From NCBI GenBank assembly GCA_934045075.1, contig OW203721.1, positions 14,292,678 to 14,356,677 on the forward strand: a stretch of DNA of 64,000 bases. Reading direction: 5' to 3'. This document shows positions 1-10,709 of the stretch, piece by piece (the first letter of the stretch is position 1; each line of letters begins with the position of its first letter). This stretch comes from Yponomeuta sedellus (Eukaryota > Arthropoda > Insecta > Lepidoptera > Yponomeutidae). The translations under genes were made by a program, and so were the position numbers. The notes beneath the pieces are model-generated. The model saw only the letters and a program-made list of their open reading frames with translations. It had not been told where the DNA came from and made no database searches.

Positions 1-680
1 TAACAATAAGAAATTCACAGTACCATTGACAACCCTATGGCCGAACACCCATTGTAATTTATTATTGTGACGTGATAAAAACTGCCTTTTGCGACACACC
101 GTGTTATACGCCTTGAATAACTATGGACTATTTCTTATTAGACCAGCATTTGCATAGGGCCAAATCGTCAATGCCAACTTGACATGGGACCTGATGTAAC
201 TAAATGATGAGGCTACCTAGTATTGTGATTGTTCCGTACTTTATCTTTTAAAGAAATTATTTTGAAACTATTTTAATTAAAAGAGCAGGACTTTACGAAT
301 ACTACATAAGCTATGTGTATTTATTGTTTTATATATACCTATATTGTGAATTGAAATTTTGATTTAAATATTATTTTTTTAAATTTTCTCGTTTGTGAAC
401 CAGCACAAAGGATAGCTATTTTAGAATCATCATTTTAGAAACATGTGGCCTCATATTGATACGTGAAGCCACACAACTTCTCGCCTACACCGGTGTAGGA
501 AAAAATTGCACCTCTTGTCTAGGTTGTAGCCTAAAAGAATACTCGTTTCGTTTGTTGACAGATAGACGGTCATACAAGGCTACACTTTAAGGGTTTCTTG
601 TTGAAAAGGGAACCCTAACCAAATGTTGCACGTGAGCTGTTATTTCGCAAAAAAGTCACAAAAAAAATACAATAAATTGA
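1..680. other. No gene seen; AT-rich flank
   Basis: I see no supportable reading frame or recognisable repeat here. It is AT-rich with scattered stops in all frames. Confidence 0.5.
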
Positions 681-799
681 ATAAAGTTTAAATACACTAT
701 TTTTTATTTTTAATGCACTTGCTAAGGAACAAATTTTATAAATTTTATAAATCAAATTATTTAGCCTCTAAATAGGTTTTTAAAAATAAAGTTTAAATA
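681..799 (-). repeat. Palindromic SINE, locus 1 (heavily deleted)
   Basis: A 14-bp direct duplication, ATAAAGTTTAAATA, lies at 681-694 and 786-799. Between them is a 91-bp relic of the tRNA-like palindromic SINE. Its left part is the reverse-oriented 3' tail (A/T run, then TGCAC and GCTAAGGA). Its right part is the opposite end (TAGCCTCTAAATAGG then Ts). The tRNA-like centre is missing. The intact flanking duplication shows it entered as one retroposed unit. Minus strand is assigned because the A-rich tail lies at the left. Confidence 0.75.
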
Positions 800-1112
800 G
801 TTATTTCTGTTCAATGTTTAACCTCCGCAGGCAAGACTGTAAATAAACATTCTTACAAGATACAGAGTGACTAATCACGAATAATGAGGTTTAATATTTA
901 TTACAATTATATGGTGCAATAAAGTATTAATAATAATAATAATAATATTAAACAGACACACGTAGGCACACCATTAAGGATTTCGTTTTATAATAAGTTT
1001 TGTATCTAGACAGTATTTCAATTATGCGGTATCCACTTAATATAATACTTGACAATCTGTCAATCAACTGGTAAACAGTTGTCCAATTAATATACAAAAA
1101 AAGTCACAGCAG

Positions 1113-1148
1113 AGCTCTTAACAGTAAAATAAGTTACTGTTAAGAGCT
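1113..1148. repeat. Perfect 15-bp hairpin
   Basis: AGCTCTTAACAGTAA is followed by a 6-nt loop and its exact reverse complement. No element boundary was found around it, so its origin is unknown. Confidence 0.8.
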
Positions 1149-1564
1149 ACGATTTTTTAGTGTACGCAAAACTGAGAGCAAGCCGCGCTATTGATCTACA
1201 GTCGAAAGAAAATCATCGTTTACACATTAGATGCAAAGTAGCCATAACGTAACTGAGTAAAGTGCACCGATATAAAGGTTGGTGCGCTGTCGTCTATACG
1301 TAATGAAGTTGCGTCTGTACCTCAGTACATACGTTCCCAGAACAGCTTGACTCTACATGGGCAGAATAAGCGCATTGTCTTTATCAGAACAGTAATTTCA
1401 CACTGCTGACCTCTTCGCACTCCACTCTGTGACGCAACGAAAACGTGTTTAAAATACCGACCGCTCAAACACACGAAGGTGTCTGTGTAACGAAATAGTA
1501 AATTTTTTTGAACCATATAGCCTCACAGCGCGGATTGGCTGCGGGCACGCGTGTTAATTAAGCT

Positions 1565-1665
1565 CGTATTCTCTCTCCGAGAGAAGGCCTATTCCCTGCA
1601 GTGGGACATTTATAGGCTACATAAATAAATATATAAATATATTTATTTTTTTTATGTAGCCTCCT
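1565..1665 (+). repeat. SINE/LINE 3' end plus AT-rich inverted repeat
   Basis: Positions 1575-1620 carry a degenerate lepidopteran retroposon 3' end (GAGAGAAGGCC, CCTGCAGTGGGAC), like the one at 31060-31100. Overlapping it, AGGCTACATAAATAA at about 1613 pairs with a matching complement ending at about 1663. The repeat head is not recognisable. Confidence 0.5.
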
Positions 1666-1728
1666 ACCTGCAATGTACAATAACGCTAGTATTTCTTAAT
1701 GATTCGCGATACACATACATAGTTATAT

Positions 1729-1805
1729 ATTAAACGGGTCTTACTGTGATTATTTATTAGGTAAAATGTAATTACTTTATTTCTTGACGTTTAGACCCGT
1801 TTAAT
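1729..1805. repeat. Short inverted-repeat element, 77 bp
   Basis: ATTAAACGGGTCT at 1729-1741 is matched exactly in reverse complement at 1793-1805. The ends contain TTAA, which would suit a piggyBac-type solo MITE, but at 77 bp it may be only a hairpin. No related copy was recognised in this window. Confidence 0.5.
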
Positions 1806-2452
1806 GTATAATTACAATGACGCTTTTCACGCGTTATCTTACAAGTCCCGACTTTCAGTATATTGTCAAATTATTATAATTTATCAACACAACACGTGTG
1901 ACTCGTCCCATCGTATTAACCCAGGCTGGGCCAAGTTTCATTAAACTACAATTCGTAGTTTATAATGACAATTCCAGGTACATTGTGTTGCCGAGTCCTT
2001 CTTATTAATCTGTGGGTAATTGACTTTGCAAAATACATTTAATTTCCATAATAAACCACTAATTGTACAGTTCTGTTCGTGAAACATTACACCGTTATTA
2101 CAAAGACATTTTACGTATTGAAATTGAACTTTAATGATGAAGTCCAGATATTTCCGTTTTGACTTGTAATTCAATTTATCATGTTGAACCATCTTATAAC
2201 CATACTATGATCTCAGAAATCCCAATATATACAAAGAAATTCATAAAAATCGGTGAAGCTGTTTCGGGGGACTTCAATAATACAATAACAAGCGACAATA
2301 ACAAACACTGTGACAGGAGATATTTAATCAATAGATAAAGTTATACCTAAGTTATACGTCTCTGAAATACCTTTGAGAGAGGCCTTACTTAATGTGGCGT
2401 ACCCACATTAAACATTTCTGAACGGGATCGGGAAAATATTAATTCTCCTAAC
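1806..2452. other. No gene seen
   Basis: An AT-rich stretch without a convincing frame. The longest open frames are short and have no recognisable composition or motif. Confidence 0.45.
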
Positions 2453-2878
2453 TTAGGGTGTTAGTACACTTATCAAATATCTTTGTCCAATGTACGATTT
2501 GATCAAAGAAATTGGAAACAATTGGACGACTTTATCAAAATGTCATGGAAACACCGATATTTGATCAAATATTAATAACACTTAAAATGGCTGCAAACAA
2601 GATATCGTGGACGATTCCAATGAAATTTTTTTTAATAAATACTTGTTTTTGTTTTGACTTTTGGTTTTTCATAATAACATAACGATAATAATAGCATCAC
2701 TTAAAGACGCAATAGCAGCACATAAAGACGCTCCACGTTCCTCCATTCTCTTAAGACAATGCAAAAAATATTGGACAAAGTTATTGGACAAGTGGAATGG
2801 GCTTACCTCAAAGAAATTTATAAAATATTTGACAGCGAAATTGGACAAAGATATTTGATAAGTGTAATATCACCCTTA
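2453..2878. mobile_element. PIF/Harbinger-like MITE, 420 bp, TTA target duplication
   Basis: The element spans 2456-2875 and is flanked by TTA on both sides (2453-2455, 2876-2878). The terminal inverted repeats run about 35 bp: GGGTGTTAGTACACTTATC at the left and its near-complement at the right, continuing into ATATCTTTGTCCAA. Inside, TTGGACAA-type words recur near both ends, as expected for subterminal transposase-binding sites. A TTA duplication with GGG termini is the PIF/Harbinger signature, so I assign that superfamily by inference. Short open frames inside do not resemble a transposase or MYB-like protein, so it is non-autonomous. Confidence 0.75.
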
Positions 2879-2879
2879 C

Positions 2880-3520
2880 TGCATGAGTGGTGTCACTTGC
2901 GTGTTACTACATATATTATTCAGTTCATTTCAGGTTACTAATCTCTTCGAACGAAGCACTTCGTATAATTATGATAGAACTTCACGTACAGGTAAGTTCG
3001 TTTAATCATAAATTATAGTCTATGTCCCCGTCCCAATGTCCCAAACATTTCTTTAAATAACTTCTAAACTCACCTTTTGCTTGTTAAGTCGGTTACAAGG
3101 CTTCCGGCCCCCACACCGTGTTCGAAGTTGTAACGACCCATAAAGGCTGCACACACACATTACACTCTATTACTCTGTCCCACTAGTATATTATTACATA
3201 CCACTAAACATGATGGCATATTTCGATAGTGAAAGCATGCCAGTTAACTAATAACTCAAATCTGTCAAAATGTCACATTGTATGCTATGATTATATCATT
3301 GGAATAGAGTGTGCAAAAACCATCGGTCAAGCAGGTCTCGGTTTCACATAATAATCTGCGTCAGAAGGTTAGATCGTTTTGGCTAAGATTGTTCTTAAGG
3401 AATATTCAATCAACCATTCACAGTAAAAATTATGTTTTGTGGAGCCAGCATTTTCTTCTTTTACAAGATTTGTAAGTTTTTTCCGTGACTCAAATTATTA
3501 TAGAAATTATTTACCCACCA
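2880..3520. other. No gene seen
   Basis: Unique-looking AT-rich sequence between a MITE and a LINE fragment. Nothing supportable was found. Confidence 0.4.
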
Positions 3521-3522
3521 AG

Positions 3523-3695
3523 CATGACAAAGGAGGGAAGGAGGTTGGTAGGCAGACCACGACACGATGGTCAGACGACATCGTGAGGGTTGCGGATCAG
3601 AGATCGATCAGATTAGCACAGGACCGTGAGGAATGGCGCAATAAAAAGGAGGCCTATGCCCAGCAGTGGGTTGATGTGGGCTGATATACACACAG
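3523..3695 (+). pseudogene. RTE-type LINE reverse transcriptase, C-terminal fragment
   Basis: The translation reads VGRQTTTRWSDDIVRVAD, then an ALDRE-like stretch and EAYAQQWVDVG. This is the C-terminal tail of insect RTE-clade endonuclease/reverse transcriptases (family pattern GRPxTRWSDDI...WMxxAxDRxxWRxxxEAYxQQW). Only the last 55 or so codons are present, as expected from 5' truncation. Four other fragments of the same type lie at 26553, 28735, 49650 and 57478. Confidence 0.8.
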
Positions 3696-3699
3696 ATAG

Positions 3700-4805
3700 A
3701 AGCATGACAGAATACTAAATATTTTCTTGGATCTTCAATTCCATTAAATTTTGGTAAAACGGTGGTGGTGGTCCTACCGATGGTAAAGACGACGTCTTAA
3801 AGAGTCGAATTCAAATTGTCAAACAAACTTGCTTTAGCGTACTTCGATATAATTATGGAATTTAACAGTTAAGGATTCAAGATTTGCTTGATGCAGGTAA
3901 TATAGCAGACCACGGGTTCTGTTACGTCTGGCAACCGTCTCACTGACACATTCCTAACATATATTCATATAATCATGGGAACTTTTAAGTCGGGTGTGTC
4001 CCGGGGTGATATTTTTGATTCATTTAGTTTAGTTTTATACTGTTTATTGAGCCACTTTTTATGACGAAGCTTTCTGCGATTTTTTAGAATGTGTAATGCC
4101 TCTTTCTACGCAGTTAAATAAAATAAATATAAACCTAAGTACAGTTATTGCACATACGGTTGGAAGAAAGTATAGGCATCATTCAGTTTGTGTTACACAA
4201 AAGAGCAATATGTCAGTTTACTAACAAAAACTGCAATAAGTAGGGTAGTTATTGCAGTTATGATTAGGAATGCTATATCAAACCAATTCATAAATCCTAA
4301 TGATAAATACATGATTGCATTTTTACTGTATATTTAAAGTTATGTAAAAAATCATATAATAAATATGAAGACATGTAAATTTTGTAAATTGAATGAATAT
4401 TTCGAAACAAATTAGCAGTTTACGATAAGCAAAGGATAAAGAATCCAAAAATGCAGTCTTTGATAATATCGATTATGTTTGTTTATCTTTCTGTCGGTAT
4501 TTTTATCTGACTGTCTGTTAGTTCCAACGCGCAACTCGCAAAAAGCGCTGGGAGGAATTGAGCAAAACCTACCGTGATGTCAACTTATACTACTATGTAA
4601 CATTTAAGCTACGCTAACATTTGTAAGGTGTAGGATATTTATAATAAAATAAATGTATTTTTATCCGGACAATTGCGTCTCACTGAGATAGGACTGGTAT
4701 TGCTTTTATACAATCGAAGGCATATTGAAACATAAGGAAAGTTACAAAATAAAACTTGAAAAATTTTATAATATTAATATAATAATAACGTAACATTTAC
4801 ATACA
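3700..4805. other. No gene seen
   Basis: AT-rich sequence with no supportable ORF, tRNA or terminal repeat. A loose GGTGGTGGT run near 3760 is the only low-complexity patch. Confidence 0.4.
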
Positions 4806-4992
4806 GGCACTTACTTACATTGCTCTTGGCCCCACACTAGGATACCCTGTGTCGTGAGAACCAGTTACAACGACATCACAAACGTGTAAACATCCAAGAC
4901 CTATGGTTTTTTAAATTCCCCAGCCGGGGCTTTAACCCGGGACCTCTTGCATGGTAGGCAGATGCGCTACCGCTGCGCCACAGAGGGCCTCT
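4806..4992 (-). repeat. tRNA-derived SINE (minus strand)
   Basis: On the minus strand the head at about 4990-4915 reads as a tRNA: CTCTGTGGCGCAGCGG is an A-box match and CCCGGGTTAAAGCCCC sits at the B box, with the usual CGA of the T loop decayed to AAA. A body follows with TCTTGGATGTTTACACG and CAGGGTATCC. The degenerate B box indicates an old copy, not a functional tRNA gene. Confidence 0.7.
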
Positions 4993-5428
4993 GTTGAATG
5001 TCAATATGATGTAATAGGAACTTGTTGGATGCAGGTTAAAAATTTTGCAAATTAAAAACAGCACGTTTATTATGTTTCAACGCGTCCTCTCCTGCTCTAT
5101 CAAAACATCTCTAGTGCAAGTTATGCATTGTAATTTAAAATACACACCATTACAATAGTTTTTTTTAAAAGACTGCTGATTGTTGCTTTTCGAAATATAA
5201 TAAGATTCGATCATTTGAGGCCAAAAACAAAAAAATGTGTACTATATAAAAATAATACAATATAAAAAAACATCTTTTAGAATTACTTACCTCTCTCTGA
5301 TTGTTCGTGATAGTACATAATAAAGCTATTGTATTTATATGTTATACAATTATACATTATATATTTGTGTTACGAATTTATCAGAAGTTTTACTAAATAA
5401 TTATACTCTAGTGTAATAAATATAATTC
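4993..5428. other. No gene seen
   Basis: Very AT-rich spacer before the Penelope-like element. No supportable feature. Confidence 0.4.
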
Positions 5429-5589
5429 GAATATTTTCGGGGCTTAATCGCGTAGTAATTTATTGCTTTTTTACCTCGACTTTTCGACGACGTTACAGCC
5501 ATCGTGGTCACGAGAAGACTGATGGCTGGCACCCGTTCGCATCTTCGGCTGATGAGGTTTCAGACTACCCTCAATCAGCCATCACAAAG

Positions 5590-6460
5590 CATCAAACTAG
5601 AACCAGATGAAGTCATGGTGAGTTTAGATGTCGAATCACTTTTCACCAATGTTCCACTAAAAGAATGTGTGGACCAAATTCGACAAAAAAATTATGAAAG
5701 GAACATACCAGAGGGGCACATAACCTTATTACGGAACTGTTTGGAAGGCAGTTATTTTCTGTATAGAGGGCAGCGTTAACTACAGATAGATGGCGTTGAT
5801 ATGGGGAGTCCTGTACTCAGATCATGATCTGAGGTCCTGCAGGACCCGTGATGGCTAATATCTGGATGGAGCACATCAAGTCGCTGATACCATTTCCATC
5901 CGGTTTAAAATTATGGAAACGATGATGTGTTTTGCATTATGAAAGGTGACAAATCGGAAGTTGAACAGTTCTTGAATCACTTAAAACAAAAAAAGGTTTA
6001 CTTTTGAACTCCAAAGTGATTGCGCCTTACCATTTCTGGATGTTAAAGTTATGGCGAGATCGGATGGATCCCTAACTCACTGTGTTGAGAAAACCTACAC
6101 ACACTGACAAGTACCTACATGCTACGTCGCACTACCACCTTATGCATTTAGCATCCGTAGTATCTTCATTGGTGGACAGAGCCTATGCATTGTGTGACCC
6201 GGAATTTATACATGAAGAACTGTCACATGTACAAGGGGTACTTAAGAATGGCTATGGGGTGAAGGGCATGTATCAGAGGCGTACAACTAGGGTAAAGAGG
6301 GTTGACGTTCCGAGGAAGCGAGCATACTGGCCGTACATTAGGGGAGTGACAGACAAAGTCGGTTCTTTGCTAAAGAAGTATGCAATCAAGACAGTTTTCA
6401 CTTCACTGCTCAAGATAACAGCGCAGGTAGGAACAGTCAAGGACACCATACCCTATTAAA
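5590..6460 (+). pseudogene. Penelope-type reverse transcriptase, broken
   Basis: The frame opening near 5590 gives VMVSLDVESLFTNVPLKE, the palm motif with the first catalytic Asp as conserved in Penelope RTs. It then runs to YFLYRGQR and a stop at 5777. Beyond the stop, DGVDMGSP (motif B), then DDVFCIMKGD (the metal-binding DD motif), FLDVKVM and KPTHTDKYLHATSHYH follow in shifted frames. A short palindromic insert near 5815 (CTCAGATCATGATCTGAG) interrupts the region after MGSPV. The order and motifs are right for the family, but at least three frame breaks prevent a product. Confidence 0.82.
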
Positions 6461-6468
6461 CACCAGGT

Positions 6469-7232
6469 GTGTACAAAATCGGTTGCAGTTGCGGTAGTTC
6501 TTATATCGGACAAACTAAGCGGGCCATTGCTGAAAGAGTCAAGGAACATATCGCAGCTGTCAAAAACCGCCAAGTGGAAAAGTCAGCGATAGCGGAACAT
6601 CTGCTTGAATCAGGATCAAACCACTGGATAGAATTATCTACACCAACCATCGGTACTTTCTAAAGATGGGCGATTGTGAATGTGAATGAATCGAGAAAAC
6701 TGTGACAGTTTCGGAAATAAGTGCTCATTTCGCTTGCTTTAGTGATAATATTCGAAAACACCACTACTGACGAAAAGACGTTAATTATTTCGAAATTCAT
6801 ATCGGCCCAATTTTCGAAAACGCTTTAGTCTCGCGATTTTCGAAAACACGATTCGTGGCGGAATGACACGACTTTACACGAGTCGCGCGCGTTTTGTTCG
6901 CTCAATGCTGTCGTCACAATATTGTTTTCATGCAATAAAAGAGCACTAAATTAGTAAATTTTTTTTGAATAACAAAGAATATTTTCGAAACATTTGAATA
7001 ACTACCATTTTCGAAAATTTCGAAAATGTTTTTCGAAAACGCCCATCTTTAGTACTTTCCAACGATCGCCATTATTATAGCCGAATTGTGCGTGAAGCGG
7101 TTGAAATTAAGAAACACAAAAATTTTAATCGGGAATGTGGTTACAAACTGTCGCAAACGTGGGACCGGTCATCAAGATGTGATCGAGTGGAAAAAAGTCG
7201 CATGGCTTATCGTCCGACATTGTCAGTGTAGT
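6469..7232 (+). pseudogene. Penelope GIY-YIG endonuclease domain, split by a MITE
   Basis: VYKIGCSCGSSYIGQTKR matches the GIY-YIG core (YKIxC...YIGQT), with RVKEHIAAV, the conserved Arg of the family, and SAIAEHL following. The frame runs to position 6660, where a hAT MITE enters. It resumes after 7059 in a shifted frame as HYYSRIVREAVEIKKHKNFN, the usual tail of this domain in Penelope elements. It would nick target DNA for priming. Here it is inactive because of the insertion and a frameshift. Confidence 0.85.
6653..7059. mobile_element. hAT-type MITE, 391 bp, inside the Penelope element
   Basis: The element is 6661-7051, flanked by the exact 8-bp duplication GTACTTTC (6653-6660, 7052-7059). 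Its 12-bp terminal inverted repeats are perfect: TAAAGATGGGCG and CGCCCATCTTTA. An 8-bp duplication and a (T/C)ARNG-like terminus are the hAT signature. The interior holds about nine copies of a TTCGAAA palindrome, often as TTTTCGAAAA, clustered toward both ends. It has no coding capacity. Removing the element and one duplication rejoins the GIY-YIG domain, so it inserted after the host element. Confidence 0.9.
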
Positions 7233-7413
7233 GTGTCGCAACCCTAATAGTGCTTTGTGATGGCTGATTGAGGGTAGTCTGAAACCTCATCAGCCGAAGA
7301 TGCGAACGGGTGCCACACATCAGTCTTCTCGTGACCACGATGGCTGTAACGTCGTCGAAACGTCGAGGTAAAATAGCAATAAATTACTACGCGATTAAGC
7401 CCCGAAAATATTC

Positions 7414-8381
7414 TAACTATGTGTACAAGTCGCGAAAGTTTAAAATATGTAATAAATTTAATTTCTGTGTACACTAAAGAATATTCTATCTATCTAACTA
7501 TTAATCTAGTGGCACCATCCATCAGTCCAGCAGGACTATTTATTATTCCTTTATCCGCCTTATATCGTGGATCCGGTGAGCTGGCGGGCGTTCTACGCTG
7601 CGCTTGGCAATATTCCTCAATTCCGCAAACAAATCCGTATAAACATATCACTGTATTATATTGAGCATTGTATTTCACCTTGCCCAGCATCTACGCCATC
7701 CTGTAAGCTTAGCCGACCTAGCCCACAGGAAAGGGAAGTCAAATCTACACCATCTATTCAAACAATGCCCCAGGTACTGCAGTGTCCGACTGGTCCCTTA
7801 GCCCATTTTGTGTGAGTGAGTGTGTCACTGAACACTGTATAAGTGATCTCATTACCTACGTTGATATAAAAAAAAATTATAATACCTGAAATTAGTTTTA
7901 GGGGACGATGCCGATGAGCGACGGCGTGGTGAGGTCGAATAATAGAATACAACTGCGAAAACGTTTCAAGAGTTTAGGAATGGCGGCAGACCATGAGCTG
8001 GATTGAGGAGTTAGAGCACTTTATGTTCCAACCCAACGCGAACGAAATCTCGCGAAACTAGTGGACAATAAAATATTAAATGATGAATATACTTTTGAGA
8101 AATGTGAACTGCATTTCCTATCAAATAAACTCCAATGTATTTCATCACAATGTAGGATATCTCAAGTGCATTGTCAAGCCAAATGCGGTTCTTAAAATAA
8201 CATCTCTACATAGATCCATTTCAGCGGTAAAGGTCGAGCGGGCGCAATTTCACACACTCTTTGTCGTACAAATATTTCGTTAGAATATACGTAAACAGTG
8301 AATAGGGTTATTCACAAGCAATATCTCAGTCACCTAGGTAACTGTTCAGCGTTCCATTCTCAACGCTCTTTTTGATACCAC
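7414..8381. other. No recognisable gene; weak + frame at about 7895-8196
   Basis: No family is recognised. On the + strand a frame from about 7895 reads LRKRFKSLGMAADHELD, a stop, then PTQRERNLAKLVDNKILND and EYTFEKCELHFLSNK before a stop near 8196. Its composition looks protein-like and it could be a decayed element ORF, but I cannot name it. The rest is unassigned. Confidence 0.3.
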
Positions 8382-8533
8382 AATTCAATTCAATTCATTT
8401 ATTTGCTAGAATGTGGTACAGTACATACATAAATATAAGTACAGATCATAAAACACTATTTTAAGCACCGCACATTCTGTCAGTCTTGACATGCAACATT
8501 TTATAGACTATACAAGAAGTAAAATCAGTTAAC

Positions 8534-10707
8534 CTAGTTAGTAAAACTTTTCTCGTCAAAAAAATCGTTTACTGAGTAAAAACATTTATCTAAAAGCCAT
8601 TCTGTTAATTTGTTTTTAAACTGATTTATATGCAAGCGCTCCCTTATTTTTATTGGCAATTTATTATAAATTCTTATTGCCATACAGTAAGCATTATTCT
8701 TATATAAACACAATCTTATTGTTGGTAGAAAAAGTTTATCCTTGTGTCTTCTACTGTTCTGTAATGCATGCCCATGCGTCGGGAAAAGATGGTTCTGCTG
8801 TCTAACTAAGATGTTTATCTTTTTTATATACATACGTGGTAGGGTCATAATTCTAAGTGTTTTAAATAGTGGTCTGCATGACTCTGTGCTTAGTTTTCCG
8901 CATATAGCGCGAATACATATTTTTTGCGTTAAGAATGCACGTTCAGCATCAACTGAATTTCCCCATAGAAGAAGTCCGTAGTTTAAAGTTGAAACTACAC
9001 ACCGATAATAAGCCATCATTGCCGTCTCCAACGAAGAAGTTTGGCAAAGTTTCCTGAGCGCAAACACAAACCTATCTAATCGTTCACATACGCATTGGAC
9101 GTGTTGTTTCCAGTTACAATGTTTGTCAATAACAAACCCTAGGAAGTTCACTGCGTCTTCTTCTAGGATTCTCTTATGGTCATGGTTAATGTCAAGTTCT
9201 ATTTTATTACTATTATATGTCAGAAACTGCATGAATTTTGTTTTATTCAAATTAATTTGAAGTTTATTTTTATTTAGCCATTCAATTATGTTGCCGATTG
9301 TATTATTTATCTCACTATGAAACTCATTTTTGTTCTTGCCTTTTATTAACAATGTGGTGTCGTCAGCAAACATTACACATTTGTGGGGTATTGCATTAGG
9401 CAAGTCATTGACGTACATAATGAAAAGGAGCGGACCAAGTACACTTCTTTGTGATACTCCGCAGCTAGTTCTCCTAAATTTTGATCTGAAACTACACCTC
9501 CTTAAATCTATTATTCTTTCTTTTTATCGTTATCAACCCTTATTGTCCCCACTGCTGGGGCACGGGTCTCTTCCTGCATCGCAGGAAGGTTAGGCCATAC
9601 TCCACCACGGGGGCCAATTCCGGGTTGGTGGATGATTGTGAGACAGTGGCCGGGCCTCACTGTCAGAAGTTATCAAGCCGCCCATAAGGCCTCTGACATG
9701 GCTTAACGACTGCCATTATATAACAGCCGGCACCAACGGCTTAACGTGCCTTGCGAAGCACGGAAGCGCTCGGAAAAATGCCACTAGCGGTAGTCACGGG
9801 ACGCTCACCCATCCCGTACCTGACCGCGCCTGTTGTTGCTTAACCAAGTGATTGATTCCAATCACTAGGTTCGCCTAGGCCACGAGCGCTTCAGTACATT
9901 GACTTCTTTCTTTTAAGTAACTTTCTAGCCAGTAATACGCATTGCCCCTTATGCCGTATTTATATAATTTATCTAGTAGTATTGTGTGATCAAAAAAATC
10001 GGATGCTGAGCTTAGGTCGAGGAATACCGCTGCCACTGGTGTTTTATTGTTGAGACTTTCTGTAACTGTGCGTATTAAATCAAAACAAGCCAGAGCAGTA
10101 TTTTTACCCTTTCTAAAACCATATTGTTCATCCTTTAATTTATTATTGTTGTCATTAAGTTGTTCGATCCTACTCAACATAATTTTTTCAAAAACTTTCG
10201 ATAGGACTGGAATTTTAGTCACTGGTCTGTAATTTTTTAAATAAGTTTTAGCATCTTTTTTCAAATAAGGATGCACTATACTTAATTTGAGTTTCTGGGG
10301 AAATTGGCCTTTTTCAAAACTTAAATTTATTATAAGACAGTTTTCTAGCACATAATTTTATTATTTTTGTATTTATTTCATCGTAACCTACAGCTACACT
10401 TTTTTTTTAATTTCATAATTGTTTTAAATACCTCTTCGTCATCAGTTGGTTTAAGAAATATTGAATTTATGTTATTCTCTATTGTGTTAGGGTCATAGGT
10501 ATTTGTGGAGTAATCATTCGTTTTTGTTAGTTCTATAATATAGTCATTAAAAAGATTTGCAATGTCTGTAGGATCTGTGATACTTATTCCGTTACTAATA
10601 ATATTTTTAATCTCTGCGTTATCCTTTCTGTCACTTGTTATATTATTTATTAAATTCCAGACTGATTTACCTTTGTTATTAGAGTTAGAGATAGTATTAT
10701 TATTCAT
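8534..10707 (-). pseudogene. LINE reverse transcriptase, frameshifted and split by a SINE
   Basis: The N-terminal part (10707-10378) includes LKPTDDEEVFKTIMKLK and breaks in an A run; the shifted frame continues VAVGYDEINTKIIKLC. Positions 10351-9893 hold YRPVTKIPVLSKVFEKI, DEQYGFRKGKNTA and VFLDLSSASDFFDH (catalytic motif A region). After the SINE, a frame upstream of 9418 gives CGVSQRSVLGPLLF (motif B). Then FADDTTLL (the catalytic Asp pair), INLNKTKFM and a C-terminal thumb with MMAYYRCVVSTLNYG and IRIYNKLPIKIRE follow. The catalytic residues are all still visible, so it decayed after insertion. Confidence 0.88.
9527..9892 (-). repeat. SINE-B, full-length copy (minus), inside LINE RT
   Basis: About 366 bp. 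Read on the minus strand it begins AGCGCTCGTGGCCTAGGCG, where TGGCCTAGGCG is a perfect RNA polymerase III A-box match. It ends in the CCCCAGCAGTGGGG-type 3' segment and AAGGGTTGATAACG. Its entry removes continuity between the RT segments SQCTE and GVSQRS. A duplication cannot be called safely here because the flanks are T/C-rich. Other copies: 27962, 44679, 56522, 59706, 61666. Confidence 0.85.
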
Positions 10708-10709
10708 TA

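Larger units (their letters stand above)
5429..7413 (+). mobile_element. Penelope-like element with inverted terminal repeats
   Basis: The two ends are about 163-bp inverted copies of one another, at 5429-5591 and 7251-7413. Both contain the region that in one orientation reads GTCGTCGAAACG or GTCGTCGAAAAG. Between them lie a Penelope-type reverse transcriptase and a C-terminal GIY-YIG endonuclease on the + strand. RT plus GIY-YIG plus long terminal repeats in inverted arrangement is the defining structure of Penelope-like retroelements. The coding region has several frameshifts and a hAT MITE inserted at 6661-7051, so the copy is dead. The RT N-terminal half is missing or unrecognisable. Confidence 0.85.

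Noticed and set aside
5520..5560. Intact hammerhead from CTGATGAG in the left Penelope terminus
   Set aside because: The CTGATGAG there is followed by GTTTC, not by a stem and GAAAC on the same strand. The GAAAC box lies on the opposite strand, where the partner core is mutated.
8742..8981. Plus-strand frames across 8.7-11.9 kb
   Set aside because: They are antisense shadows of the LINE endonuclease and RT on the minus strand.
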